From the NCBI GenBank assembly GCA_963821735.1, contig CAWGFK010000055.1:558001-622000 (forward strand): a DNA stretch of 64,000 nt, read 5' to 3'. Every line of letters starts with the position of its first letter. Position 1 is the first letter of the stretch. A program made the translations under genes and the position numbers. This DNA is from Laspinema sp963821735 (lineage in GTDB: Bacteria > Cyanobacteriota > Cyanobacteriia > Cyanobacteriales > Laspinemataceae). Below the pieces are notes generated by a model. The model did no database searches. It saw nothing but the letters and a program-made list of their open reading frames with translations, and was not told the origin of the DNA. Of the stretch, positions 9,001 to 17,447 are shown piece by piece.

Positions 9001-10504
9001 CCTTGATTTCTTTCCAGCGCCGCTCTTTGTCTTCCGGTTCCCACACTTGTTCAGAGGAAATGACATCCAGGAATTCTTTAGCTTTTTTGAGCACCCGTTC
9101 GTGATTGAGCATGGGCATTTTGATCACGTTAACCACGCGATCGAGCAAAATTTGCCACCCCTGTCTTAACTCTGGGGTAAAGTTGGGCAGGTAACGCTCA
9201 AATAAGACAAACATGGTATCGGCGATCGCCGGATATGCACAGGTTGGCACCTCAGCAAAGCTATGAATCTGCCCCAAAAACCGCAGGGATTGCAACATTT
9301 CCTCACTGCTGCCACTTTTCAAACAGCCCACCAAGAATTCCAATGCTTGAAATAAATGGAGGGATAGATAATCCATATCGGACCGTCCGAAAAGGGGCAG
9401 AACGAAGGGATATTTTTCAAAAAGAATTTGATAAAATTCCCGGCCCATCTGTTGCTTACTTTGATTAAAATCATCCCAGCAAGCCGCCATTTCTTCTACC
9501 ATTGCCCGTGGCAAAGCTGCTTCATATTGCTGCACTGCCTCGATCATCGGTAAAATTATATGGCTATTAAAAAACTTATAGAATGCCGAATTTTCTCCTT
9601 TGCTCAAATCTTCGTAATCGTATTCGTCTAAGGGAGTAGAGGCGATCGCCCACATCCAGACTTGCCTTGTTTTAATCCAATGACGGGGACGCATTCCCGC
9701 ATCAGCAAAGAAACGGGCATATTCCGAAACCGTTTTAAATCCATATTCTGGTTCCGGGGGAACCCCGGTTAACATTTCTGCTAGGATAATTTGAGTATGA
9801 GGTTGAATCTGGTGAACTGCACAGTCGAATAGTTCATAAAAGAAGTCGCTCATGCTGTCGATCGCCTCTCCAAACAGATACTCTAATTCTGGCTCATCCA
9901 GGAGCAACCGTTTGAAGAATTTTTCCATTTGCAGTTCTTTAAATCCCCGCACCTTGTTCCAAACATCTTTGATAATCACTTCCTCCTGTGGGGTCAGGGA
10001 TATCAGGGGAGGAGGCGTAAATTCTACTTTGTCTGGGGTGCTGTGAGTCTGCCGATGCACAGTATTTTGGGCGTTAAATAGGGTGACTTTGTTGCGACTG
10101 CCCTCACTGTTACTTTGGGTGAGACGGAGTTTTAAGTTAAGCTGTGGCGCTTGGGTCCATGTCGTGATTGGAAACTCCAACTCGGCATTGCGATCGCCAT
10201 TTAAACAGTGTGCTGTATTAGCTTCCACCGTTGCCACATCCTGCCAGGGATTACTAATATCTCCTTCCCGGTAACAAAGCGTGATGGCGATCGTGCAGTC
10301 TCCGTTATTTTTCAACTCTACCAACCAACTCGGTTGCATCCGGGCAAACAATTCTTTTTCTAAAAGAACCGGGCCATTCTGAGGGTTTATCTGTACCCGA
10401 CATTTGTACTTGTAGCGGCTAGAAGCGGGAAAATTAGTAACCGTAACTTCTGTCAGATGGATAATTTTTTCGCTGCTGAGAGCCGGCAAATCTTTTAGCA
10501 TCAT
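6077..10504 (-). CDS. nos: Nitric oxide synthase with N-terminal double globin-like region and C-terminal reductase
   Basis: A 1475-residue single polypeptide predicted to make NO and citrulline from arginine with its own electron supply. Order by eye: beta-rich N-terminus (1-165); first globin-like domain (about 168-325); second globin domain (about 333-465); NOS oxygenase (about 475-830); flavodoxin-like FMN domain (853-1000, ILYASETGTAEGFARK); FAD/NADPH reductase (about 1010-1435) with RLYSISS, GVCSNYLAG, VGPGTGVSPLIAF and YYVCGDAKMADDV. In the oxygenase WRNASKCVGR supplies the heme thiolate Cys531, GWYMDTEI the substrate Glu711, and AWVVPASGG the pterin-side Trp796. The second globin has LGQIH with proximal His414; in the first, Phe occupies the place where the proximal His would be expected. 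The linker before the FMN domain shows no basic calmodulin-binding helix. Related globin-NOS fusions are known from a few cyanobacteria (Synechococcus PCC 7335). Confidence 0.95.
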   Translation of the reverse strand: MMLKDLPALSSEKIIHLTEVTVTNFPASSRYKYKCRVQINPQNGPVLLEKELFARMQPSWLVELKNNGDCTIAITLCYREGDISNPWQDVATVEANTAHCLNGDRNAELEFPITTWTQAPQLNLKLRLTQSNSEGSRNKVTLFNAQNTVHRQTHSTPDKVEFTPPPLISLTPQEEVIIKDVWNKVRGFKELQMEKFFKRLLLDEPELEYLFGEAIDSMSDFFYELFDCAVHQIQPHTQIILAEMLTGVPPEPEYGFKTVSEYARFFADAGMRPRHWIKTRQVWMWAIASTPLDEYDYEDLSKGENSAFYKFFNSHIILPMIEAVQQYEAALPRAMVEEMAACWDDFNQSKQQMGREFYQILFEKYPFVLPLFGRSDMDYLSLHLFQALEFLVGCLKSGSSEEMLQSLRFLGQIHSFAEVPTCAYPAIADTMFVLFERYLPNFTPELRQGWQILLDRVVNVIKMPMLNHERVLKKAKEFLDVISSEQVWEPEDKERRWKEIKDEVKATGTYTHTYEELAYGTQVAWRNASKCVGRIAWNNMVVRDRRHVSEPDEMFRELQEHAQFAANGGNLQITMTVFRPKLPKERWGPRIWNSQLFRYAAYTQPDGSILGDPANLDLTNAIIKLGWEPPQLPTEYDILPLVIEVPGQAPQMYHWQREEVLEVEIEHPTVPELKAIGMRWYAIPAISNFSVHIGGVTYACMPFNGWYMDTEIMRDFLDETRYNKMEEIAQVLKLDTSSEQTLWRDRVALELNIAILHSFQKAKVTMVDHQTASRQFLTHDLREKKAGRECPSEWAWVVPASGGSTCPVWHHGMRDFYLEPAYHLAADRWAVEDGLDLAQQMVLVDEDGEKRDRILILYASETGTAEGFARKAARQLSRYRPQVMALDECNTITLASEKLLLVVTSTFGNGEMPSNGKRFLQWLQQQPKGSFAGLNFSVLGIGSTVYEHFCAAGILIEKALKKAGANSIVPLHKGDEIKGQADTFKQWLGLVSRVLGDDTTAGSTATTTPKLTVTFLEAATLPPVSSDRGIPVPVTANQELLQDMIPGSRSTRFIALDLAQTELQYETGDHVAIYPCNSPELVQRLCDRLNLDPETYFTAQYALSSGELLEDSPPIAVPAIVRQVFAEELDLALREPFNELLTYLYSVTENLPEKQRLETWVEILRLGDEQPDTIALKKMILDNFITVVDLFEEFPSAAIALAPLLELLPKQKPRLYSISSCPLLHPREIQITVGVLQINTDSGKVRPGVCSNYLAGLQVGSSVRIGVRTSTFRPPADSLAPILMVGPGTGVSPLIAFLQHREALQNQGIPLGEASLYFGCRNHSDFLYQQPLQEWRDRQILTGLEVAFSRMGEPKQYVQNLMEQQPEKVWAMLSHPQCYYYVCGDAKMADDVLTTMKAIAQKQGNLTHDEMVQFFDRMKQEKRLVSDVWGVTLNFKEAIQQVQKANYSKAEVWLERLKDSEKIHSTEQPQLVNQT

Positions 10505-11213
10505 AATGTAGATTAAGTAGAAGGAGATTCGGACAGTTACGATTTAGAAACAAAATGCCCCAATATAAGGTAATGGAGGTTTTAATAGTCGGGAATCAGT
10601 ATTTCATCTTAACTTCAACCCCTCTAGCTTCGACTCAAGTACCTAGTCAGACTGGTCTGAACTGGATCACCATTTGTCATTATAGTGCAAGTGGACTACA
10701 AGGAATAATAAACTTAAGGGTGTTTCGGAAGCCCCAGGGTAAACACATTTATATTTTTTTTCTCCATATATGGTGTATTAACTTATCTACAATACTATAT
10801 ATAGAATAATTCCGAGCAATCAGGCCCTGTTAGTTTGATTTGGTGATATGATATCACGATTTATGAACCCTCCTATGGGCAACCACTGGCTGATTCCCTG
10901 AGTGTTGAGTGTTTATTCGCATGGATTGAATCCTTGTCGGTTGCAATGGCTCCATAGAAGGGAAGGCCCCATTGCCAATCGGGTTAGAGTCCATTACCGA
11001 TTCAAATAAAATCCGACAAAAATAAGGCGGAATTGTAGCAATCACCGCAGAGTCATTAAATCTGCGCGGAAGCTCAGGAACCCTTAAAGGTTCCCTTTGA
11101 TTTTTCTCACCCTCTCAACTGTCAAAATGTATTAAAAATAAAAGTACCATAAATCATAGAAACTCCTTAAATTGCACCTGGATCGAGCTTGGTATTACCC
11201 CTCTAAAAAATTG
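10505..11213. other. Gene-free stretch upstream of the NOS gene
   Basis: About 700 bases without a convincing gene. The part at 10690-10860 is unusually AT-rich. A small hairpin GGAACC/GGTTCC followed by a T-rich run is seen near 11080-11105 on the plus strand, but no gene precedes it. The NOS promoter should lie in the 10505-10850 part. Open frames here look random. Confidence 0.5.
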
Positions 11214-11244
11214 CAAAAAAGGACAGGGAAATGCCCTGTCCTTC
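11214..11244 (-). terminator. Rho-independent terminator of chaB
   Basis: On the minus strand AAGGACAGGG pairs with CCCTGTCCTT (11219-11228 with 11234-11243) and is followed by six T residues. It lies about 25 bases beyond the chaB stop codon. Confidence 0.85.
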
Positions 11245-11266
11245 CTTTAGGAAACCCTAGTTGCAA

Positions 11267-11557
11267 TCAGGCGATCGCATCCGTAATTGAGTCGCTCCAA
11301 ATTCCAAATTTAGGCTCCGGGCATATTCCCCGTGGGGCTGCGATGAGGACACCAACTTGGGGACGGGGATGCCATTTGCCATCACTTCCTTCTTCATAGC
11401 TACTCCGCAGGGAATTCCAGGCCACATCCCGCGCTGCACTATCGCTCATTCCATTGGAGGAAGCACTATTATAAGCCGTGAAGAAAATATTTTGTGCGCC
11501 TTCAGGCAGTTTTTCTTTTACATCATTGGGTAAATCTTCTCGGGTTTGGTAAGCCAT
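11267..11557 (-). CDS. ChaB family protein
   Basis: A 96-residue protein with a full ChaB domain at residues 1-55: MAYQTREDLPNDVKEKLPEG, AQNIFFTAYNSAS and AARDVAWNSLRSSYEE, matching the eDLP...LP..AQ.iF...N.A....AW..v...Y family pattern. ChaB was first described near the ChaA cation antiporter in E. coli, but its molecular role is not established. The remaining 40 residues are a Pro/Gly-rich tail with no recognised domain. A good ribosome binding site (AGGAG) precedes the ATG. No cation antiporter is nearby, so the transport link is not supported here. Confidence 0.85.
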   Translation of the reverse strand: MAYQTREDLPNDVKEKLPEGAQNIFFTAYNSASSNGMSDSAARDVAWNSLRSSYEEGSDGKWHPRPQVGVLIAAPRGICPEPKFGIWSDSITDAIA

Positions 11558-11852
11558 GATTAATTCTCCTAATTTACTGAAGTTTTACAATAGATTCAAT
11601 TAAATCAAAATTTTCAACAAAAACCCTCTACCAGCAGGCTGAATCACCGGATACATTTGACTCAATTTCTACCCAATATCAAACTGAATATCCCTCGGAG
11701 GGTAGGTGCGAAAGATAGTCCAATTTCCAAGAGATTGAATCCGGGGAAATTCAGGCGATCGCCCTCTCACTCTGCCCTCACTCTGAGCAGGCTTTCCCAT
11801 CCGGTAAAAATGGCTTATAATACAACCCAAACAGCAGCAAGAATTAACCTTT

Positions 11853-12014
11853 ATGGGCCGAGTCCGAGCCAAAGCTGACTTTCCAGAAAAAATCTGCCCC
11901 GTTTGTCAACGCCCCTTTACCTGGCGAAAAAAATGGGCGGATTGTTGGGATGAGGTGAAATATTGTTCGGAACGCTGTCGCCGTCGCCGTTCCCAAGCTC
12001 AATCGATAGAATAA
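11853..12014 (+). CDS. DUF2256 family small zinc-ribbon-like protein
   Basis: A 53-residue basic protein with the cysteine arrangement KICPVCQRPFTWRKKWADCW then KYCSERCRRRR. Cys15, Cys18, Cys38 and Cys42 form a likely zinc site, with an additional Cys31. This is the DUF2256 pattern, often found near cryptochrome/photolyase-related genes; none is visible in this window. The start is the ATG at 11853. Function unknown. Confidence 0.85.
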   Translation: MGRVRAKADFPEKICPVCQRPFTWRKKWADCWDEVKYCSERCRRRRSQAQSIE

Positions 12015-12116
12015 CTCGGGGAATCTTCCCAAAATGCCTTAATTAGGGGCTGGCAAAGAGTACCCTTTGGGTTACCATGAAAGATTGGATATTAACCAAA
12101 GGCAGAGGCTGAATTC

Positions 12117-13052
12117 ATGACAACGGGTGCGGTACAACCTAAGCTGATCATTCACGGTGGCGCGGGTAGCTCTCTTAAAGACAAAGGTGGACTTGAAGCG
12201 GTGCGCGGCTCCCTCCATACCATTATAGAGGAAGTGTATGGGATGTTAATGCAAGGGGCCTCTGCCACGGAAGCGGTGGTGCGCGGATGCAAACTCCTGG
12301 AAGACGAACCCCGTTTTAATGCCGGGACAGGTTCGGTATTGCAATCCGACGGACAAATTCGGATGAGTGCCGCGTTAATGGATGGCACGTTGCAACGCTT
12401 TAGCGGCACGATTAATGTCTCTCGGGTTAAAAATCCCATCGATTTAGCCCTATTTTTACAGAATTCCCCCGATCGCGCGTTGTCGGATTTGGGTTCAGCA
12501 GAATTGTTGCGCGAATTGCAACTGCCGATTCATAATCCCCTGACGGATAAGCGCTTGCAGGAGTGGATGGAGGAACGCAAAGATAATTTTTCCCGCAGTA
12601 TGGCGAATGTGGTGGCAGAATCCTCGGGACGGGGAACCATTGGGGTGGTGGTTTTGGATCGCGAGGGGAAAATTGCTGCCGGAACCTCCACGGGTGGGAA
12701 AGGATTTGAACGGATCGGACGAGTTAGCGATTCGGCAATGCCTGCGGGAAATTACGCCAATCCCAAGGCGGGAATTAGTTGTACGGGGATTGGGGAAGAT
12801 ATTATCGATGAATGTCTCGCGGCGCGAATTGTGGTGCGGGTGACCGATGGATTATCGTTGATGAATGCTTTTGAGCGATCGTTTACGGAGGCGGAACGGA
12901 ATAAACGGGATTTTGGGGCGATCGGGATTGATGCTACAGGCGCGATCGCCTGGGGTAAAACTTGTGAGGTGGTTCTCGCTGCCTATCACACCGGCGATCG
13001 CATCGGCGATGCCTTGGAAATGAGTCCAGAAATGGGTGTCGGCATCGCCTAA
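12117..13052 (+). CDS. iaaA: Isoaspartyl peptidase / plant-type L-asparaginase
   Basis: An Ntn-hydrolase that hydrolyses asparagine and isoaspartyl dipeptides after autocleavage into two subunits. The 311-residue precursor shows LIIHGGAGSS at the N-terminus, FNAGTGSVLQSDG (68-80), and the autocleavage site GRGTIGVVVLD, where Thr174 becomes the N-terminal nucleophile of the beta subunit. Further motifs are GTSTGGKGFERIGRVSDSA and the substrate-binding GIGEDII. Length and motifs are complete, so it should be active. The gene lies just upstream of the putative 6S RNA locus, which has its own promoter. Confidence 0.93.
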   Translation: MTTGAVQPKLIIHGGAGSSLKDKGGLEAVRGSLHTIIEEVYGMLMQGASATEAVVRGCKLLEDEPRFNAGTGSVLQSDGQIRMSAALMDGTLQRFSGTINVSRVKNPIDLALFLQNSPDRALSDLGSAELLRELQLPIHNPLTDKRLQEWMEERKDNFSRSMANVVAESSGRGTIGVVVLDREGKIAAGTSTGGKGFERIGRVSDSAMPAGNYANPKAGISCTGIGEDIIDECLAARIVVRVTDGLSLMNAFERSFTEAERNKRDFGAIGIDATGAIAWGKTCEVVLAAYHTGDRIGDALEMSPEMGVGIA

Positions 13053-13106
13053 GTGAGTTCAAGGGGACCAGAAACTTGGGTCCCCAAAAAATTCAAGCTC
13101 AAGGTA

Positions 13107-13135
13107 TTGACAATCGTAGCATCTTGACCTAATAT
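13107..13135 (+). promoter_or_regulatory. Consensus sigma-70 promoter for the structured RNA
   Basis: A perfect -35 box TTGACA (13107-13112) is followed after exactly 17 bases by TAATAT (13130-13135). Transcription would start near 13142, immediately before the structured region. This is the clearest promoter in the window. Confidence 0.75.
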
Positions 13136-13141
13136 AGGATA

Positions 13142-13333
13142 ATGGAAGTGTGTGCGCCCATATATATCGAAATCTGGGAGCGGAAAATTCCCTCAAGGAA
13201 TCTCTCTCTACCGATGAGTAGAGCAGTCTACTCCGGTAGTTCTCACAGAAGGCAGAGAGACAGTTCCCTCCTCAGACAGACCACTGAAGCGGATGGGTTC
13301 GCTACAGTAGATATATAGATTCAAGCGCATCAA
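13142..13333 (+). ncRNA. ssaA: Structured RNA of about 190 nt, candidate 6S RNA
   Basis: The region folds into one long interrupted rod. TATATATC (13161-13168) pairs with GATATATA (13310-13317), extended outward by TGCGC (13153-13157) with GCGCA (13325-13329). At the tip CTACCG and GAGTAGA pair with TCTACTC and CGGTAG around a GCAG loop (about 13209-13240). Between them lie purine/pyrimidine-rich segments forming partial stems (TCTCTCT with AGAGAGA) and a large internal loop. Length near 190 nt, rod shape with a central bubble, and a strong housekeeping promoter are all expected of cyanobacterial 6S RNA, which binds RNA polymerase. No reading frame is present. Identity as 6S is inferred from architecture only. 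Confidence 0.55.
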
Positions 13334-13355
13334 AACAAAGTTGGGTGCTGAACTT

Positions 13356-13456
13356 CAGACCGACCGAGTAATCTGTCATCTTAAATTGACAGAAGGTCTG
13401 GATACTATAGAGAACCACTTATACGAATCAGTCCCGTCAGAGAAACTCTGGCGGGA
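13356..13456 (+). terminator. Two hairpins downstream of the structured RNA, probable transcript end
   Basis: CAGACC (13356-13361) pairs with GGTCTG (13395-13400), enclosing CTGTCA/TGACAG (13373-13378 with 13387-13392). A second hairpin, TCCCGTCAGAG (13432-13442) with CTCTGGCGGGA (13446-13456), follows. Only a weak T-rich run comes next, so the second is at best an imperfect terminator. Confidence 0.4.
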
Positions 13457-13473
13457 TTATGATTAATAGGGGG

Positions 13474-13641
13474 TTACTGAAACAACAGAGAATAGCCCAA
13501 AAACAGCGCCCAACCTGCCACGGCAAAAAAGGCGAACAATCCCACCATAATTTCAAAGGACCACTTAACCTTTAAGGTTCCGAGTAAGGGGGTGGCAGAA
13601 ATTAACAGTAAAACAAAGAATAGCGAGAATAACCAAATCAT
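13474..13641 (-). CDS. Small two-helix membrane protein of 55 residues
   Basis: Starts with ATG after GGAG at a suitable distance and encodes MIWLFSLFFVLLLISATPLL, a short basic loop (KVKW), and a second hydrophobic helix IMVGLFAFFAVAGWALFLGY. It is almost entirely two transmembrane helices joined by a short positively charged turn. Such tiny membrane proteins are common in cyanobacteria, often as photosystem or transporter accessory subunits, but no family is recognised. The ribosome binding site and codon quality support translation. Confidence 0.55.
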   Translation of the reverse strand: MIWLFSLFFVLLLISATPLLGTLKVKWSFEIMVGLFAFFAVAGWALFLGYSLLFQ

Positions 13642-13916
13642 GATGTGACTCCAGAATCAAGACAAGATGCCCTTTTCTAGTTTATCGAGTTTCTGGGGAT
13701 GTTGGGGGTTCTGGGGTTGCGGAGGCAGGATTAAGTCTAAAGCTTAATAAAGAATTTGCGATCGCCTCACCCGCTTTTCTAACTCCTCGGGTTCATCACC
13801 TCCTGTCCCTCAATCGGGTATCCTCAAATCAGGGTCCCGAAGTTGATCGGCTTGGCAGAACTCGAATACCCATGTTAGCGTACTAGAAAAAAATCACCAT
13901 TTAGGTTGGGATTCAG
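13642..13916. other. Intergenic region upstream of the beta-helix protein
   Basis: No gene is seen. The region separates divergently oriented genes and should hold both promoters; none is clear. Confidence 0.4.
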
Positions 13917-14804
13917 ATGGGAACAGTTAAACGGCGTAAGTTTTTCTCTGGGTTATTGGGTTTAATGGGGGCGACTGGGGCAATAGTACAAGGGCAACAG
14001 ACAAGTGCCCAAGTCCGGGGTGAACTCGAAGTGAGTAACCCCGAAGCATTCTTTAGGAATATTGGGTCTAACCGAACGTTGAAACTCACTTCACCTCACT
14101 ATAATTTATCTGAACTTAACCCCGAGTTGAGATGGTCTAATGCCTTTATGGAAGAGGATTTTGATGGATATGGGTTGGTGATTTCTGGCGTAGAAAACCT
14201 GCGTTTAATTGGAGTCAATCCCACCGCTTCTTTGATTAGTCTTGAAGCGGGTTATCCTAATGTGATCACGTTCAGAAATTGCCGAAATATTACAATCACT
14301 AATATAGAAGCTGGACATTGGCCTAAAAAATCTTCTTGTAGTGGCAGTGTTTTTAGCTTCTGGGATTGTGACAATATCACCCTAGACCGATGTATTCTCT
14401 TTGGATGCGGAATCTATGGAATTTCCGCCCAAAATAGTAGCAATTTCAAGGTGAAAGGTTCTACGATTAAAGAATGCACCTATGGGATTATGTTTTTACA
14501 ATCCATCACGGATTTTTTAGCGGAAGACTGCCAATTTTATCATAATGAGTCCTATCAGGAGATGGTGAGGGCCACGAATCTCAGGGGGGATGTGCGATTT
14601 AAAAATTGTCAATTTTTTGACAATCGGATTACAGATTACAATTCTGATAATAATTATTTCTTTCGAGTTTGGGAAGACAGTGGTCCAATCGTTGTGGAAA
14701 ATAGTACGATCGCCAACAACGAGTTTATCAACTTATTGAATGATGGCGATCGCGTAAAACTGGTGGAAACGACTGTGGAAAACAATACTTGGGGCGCACC
14801 CTAA
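13917..14804 (+). CDS. Exported right-handed parallel beta-helix protein with a Tat-like signal
   Basis: The 295-residue product starts with VKRRKFFSGLLGLMGATGAI, a twin-arginine motif followed by a hydrophobic stretch and an Ala-containing cleavage region near TSAQ, so export by the Tat route is likely. The mature part has repeated short beta-strand units such as NLRLIGVNPTASLISL, ITFRNCRNITITNIEAG, FSFWDCDNITLDRCILFGC and NSSNFKVKGSTIKEC, spaced about 22 residues, typical of a pectate-lyase-like beta-helix. No catalytic set is recognised. A structural or polysaccharide-binding role at the cell surface is possible. Confidence 0.75.
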   Translation: MGTVKRRKFFSGLLGLMGATGAIVQGQQTSAQVRGELEVSNPEAFFRNIGSNRTLKLTSPHYNLSELNPELRWSNAFMEEDFDGYGLVISGVENLRLIGVNPTASLISLEAGYPNVITFRNCRNITITNIEAGHWPKKSSCSGSVFSFWDCDNITLDRCILFGCGIYGISAQNSSNFKVKGSTIKECTYGIMFLQSITDFLAEDCQFYHNESYQEMVRATNLRGDVRFKNCQFFDNRITDYNSDNNYFFRVWEDSGPIVVENSTIANNEFINLLNDGDRVKLVETTVENNTWGAP

Positions 14805-14895
14805 TTTTTTCCCAGGGGTGAGCAACCGTAGGGGGTAGAGACGGGAAAATTCACGTCTCTACTTCGTCGGTTTTTTTACTTCGGTGTGGGAGTTC

Positions 14896-16253
14896 CTACT
14901 CCTTCCCCTTCAGTTTCCAGCCTTTTTTGGCAACTTGTCTGGCGCGGGCGATCGCCAAACTGTCATCTTCCACATCGTCGGTAATCGTCGAACCTGCCGC
15001 AATGGTGACATTTTCGCCGATTTTGACCGGCGCAACTAAGACGCTATTAGAACCCGTTTTTGTCCCACTGCCGATTTGGGTGGGATGTTTGTTTACGCCG
15101 TCGTAATTGGCAGTAATGGTTCCCGCCCCAATATTCACGCGATCGCCTGTGGTAGTATCCCCTAAATAGGATAGGTGAGATACATTGCTGCGATCGCCTA
15201 ACTTGGTGTTTTTCAATTCTACAAAGTTACCAATCCGGCAGCCTTCTCCCACCTGGGCCTGACCCCGTAAGTGAGCGTAGGGACCGACTCGGGTTCCAGC
15301 AGCTACGGTACTGTCTGTGATTACCGAGTATAAAACCGTTACTCCGTCGCCAATCTGACTATTTTCAATCAGCGTCCCGGGACCGATGCGAGAACCGGAA
15401 CCGATGGTGGTTTCGCCGCGTAGGTGGGTTTGGGGTTCGATGATGGTATTCGGGGCGAGGGTGACCGTATCATCGATGGTGATGCTATCCGGGTCGATGA
15501 GGGTGACCCCAGCGGCCATCCAGTCATCTTTGACCCGAGTCTGCAAAATTTGATAGGCTGTTGACAATTGCTTGCGATCGTTGATGCCGAGAATTTCCTG
15601 ATAATCCTCCACATCTAAAATTCGCACAGGATTTAAGTAATTCACTGCATCAGTCAGATAATATTCTGCCTGATCGTTTTCCGATTTTAATTGGGGTAAA
15701 ACCTTCGCTAAATCCGGCCAATGGAAGCAATAAACCCCGGCATTAATGCGCCGATTCTGTTTTTGAGCGGCGGTGCAATCCCGGTCCTCAACAATTTCCT
15801 TGAGCAAATTTTCGCTATCACAAAAGACCCGACCATACCCTTTCGGATCGGGCAGTTGCGCGGTCAGAATGGTGGCGGCATTCTTTTGTTCTTTGTGGGT
15901 ATTTAGCAGTCGCTCAATGGTTTCGGGTCGTAAGAGGGGGACATCGCCATTTAAAACCAACAAATCCCCGGTAAAGTCTTTTAAATAGGGAATGACCTGT
16001 TGGACGGCGTGACCCGTGCCTAATTGCTCGGATTGTTCAACAAATTCTAAATTATCAAATCGTTGGATCAGTTCGTTTTGGACGAGTTCCCCTCGATAGC
16101 CGACGATAATTAAACGTCGGGAAGGTTGAATTGCCGAGAGACTATCGAGTACCCGTTCAACGAGCGATCGCCCCCCAAAGGATGTAAAACCTTGGGTAGG
16201 TCTGATTTCATGCGTGTCCCGCGTCCAGCGGCTAAAATCGCTACTGCTACCAT
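14896..16253 (-). CDS. glmU: Bifunctional GlmU (glucosamine-1-P acetyltransferase / UDP-GlcNAc pyrophosphorylase), one frameshift
   Basis: GlmU makes UDP-GlcNAc for peptidoglycan and outer-membrane lipid A. From the ATG at 16253 the protein begins MVAVAILAAGRGTRMKSDLP then KVLHPLGG, the nucleotide-binding signature; the frame then breaks inside a run of six G (minus strand, 16171-16176) and continues in the adjacent frame as GRSLVERVLDSL. Seven G would restore the frame. The rest is intact: EQLGTGHAVQQV, LVLNGDVPLL, INAGVYCF, then left-handed beta-helix hexapeptides (IGSGSRIGPGTLIENSQIG) and the acetyltransferase end VNIGAGTITANYDGVNKH. Because the gene is normally essential, an indel error in the homopolymer is the likeliest cause. 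Confidence 0.9.
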
Positions 16254-16377
16254 TTTCTTTGAGCCCGTTAATCTCAACGGAGTATAGCGCGGTTTCCGCT
16301 CTTATTGAAGCAAACTGATCCACAATGACCTCCCGATCGCCGCAGTGAAGGGCGATCGCCCTGGGGAAATCCGGGGC

Positions 16378-17447
16378 CTAGCCATTGGCAATGCGCCAAC
16401 TTCCGGCGATCGCAGCGGGTTCGTCGGATTCAACCACTTGGAGGCGATTGACGGCCCTTGCCGGTGTTCCCATCTCCGTCGTCCGAATAAAAGTCGTAAA
16501 TTTTTCCACCAGTTGCGGGTTACGCCATCCCCTCGCTGTTTCTTCGGCAATAATTTCCAGGGCTTTTTCTGAGGTAAACGCCTGTTTATAGGGTCGTTCA
16601 CTCGTCAAGGCGTCGTAAATATCCACCACTTGAAACACTTGGGCGATGTAGGGAATTTCATCCCCCACCAACCCATCGGGATATCCCGTCCCATCCCATC
16701 GTTCATGATGATGGCGAATTAGAGGACGGACGCCCGCGCATGGTTCGCAGGGGTAGACAAATTTTCTCCCCAATCACCACGTGCTGTTTCATAATTTCCC
16801 ACTCTTGGGCGGTGAGTTTCCCGGTTTTGAGTAACACCGCATCGGGAATGCCCACTTTGCCGATGTCGTGGAGGTATCCCCCCCACATCAAATCGCGAAT
16901 TTCATTGCGCGAAAGGTGGAGAAACTCGCCAAACGCTTGTCCGCGAGAGACTAAGCGTTCGCAGTGGTCCCCGGTATTGGGGTCTCGACTTTCCACCGTT
17001 CGGGCAATAGAAAAGAGGACTTGTTCCGCATGGTCAAGGTCCTCATTGAGCCGTTTTTGGCGGACCAGGGATTTGACTCGGGCGGCTAGTTCGCAGATGA
17101 TCGAAGGGTTTAGTCAGGAAGTCATCACCTCCAGCTTCAATCCCCCGAATCCGCGATCGCCGATCATTGAGCGCGGTCACGAAAATGATGGGAATCAGGC
17201 GGGTTTGCTCATCTTGTTTCAGATGGCGGCACACCTCAAATCCATCCATTCCAGGCATCATCACGTCCAGTAGAATTAAATCGGGCTGGGTTTCCTTCAC
17301 ACAAGCCAGTGCACTAGGGCCACTGTCGGCTTCCAGAATTTCATACCCTTCTACGGACAAAAGAGCCACTGCCGTCATCCGGCTGGCTGGATGATCGTCT
17401 ACGACGAGAATTTTGGACTGTTCTGCATCAAGGAAGTTCACAGACAA
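16378..17447 (-). CDS. Response regulator with HD-GYP phosphodiesterase domain, two frameshifts
   Basis: A predicted c-di-GMP phosphodiesterase controlled by phosphorylation. The N-terminal receiver domain is complete: ILVVDDHPASR, phospho-acceptor in LILLDVMMPGMDG, FVTALND and the switch Lys in LTKPFDHL. The frame shifts near 17090-17098 and resumes with ELAARVKSLVRQKRLNED, then the HD-GYP domain ESRDPNTGDHCERL, GGYLHDIGKVGIPD and EIMKQHVVIGEKI. A second shift near 16727-16735 leads to RHHHERWDGTGYPDGL and VVDIYDALTSERPYK. HD and GYP residues are all present. Each break needs a single base change. The gene lies downstream-facing next to glmU, which has a similar break. Confidence 0.85.

Noticed and set aside
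10555..10809. 84-residue open frame upstream of the NOS gene
   Set aside because: No ribosome binding site, random-looking composition and no family pattern in an AT-rich region.
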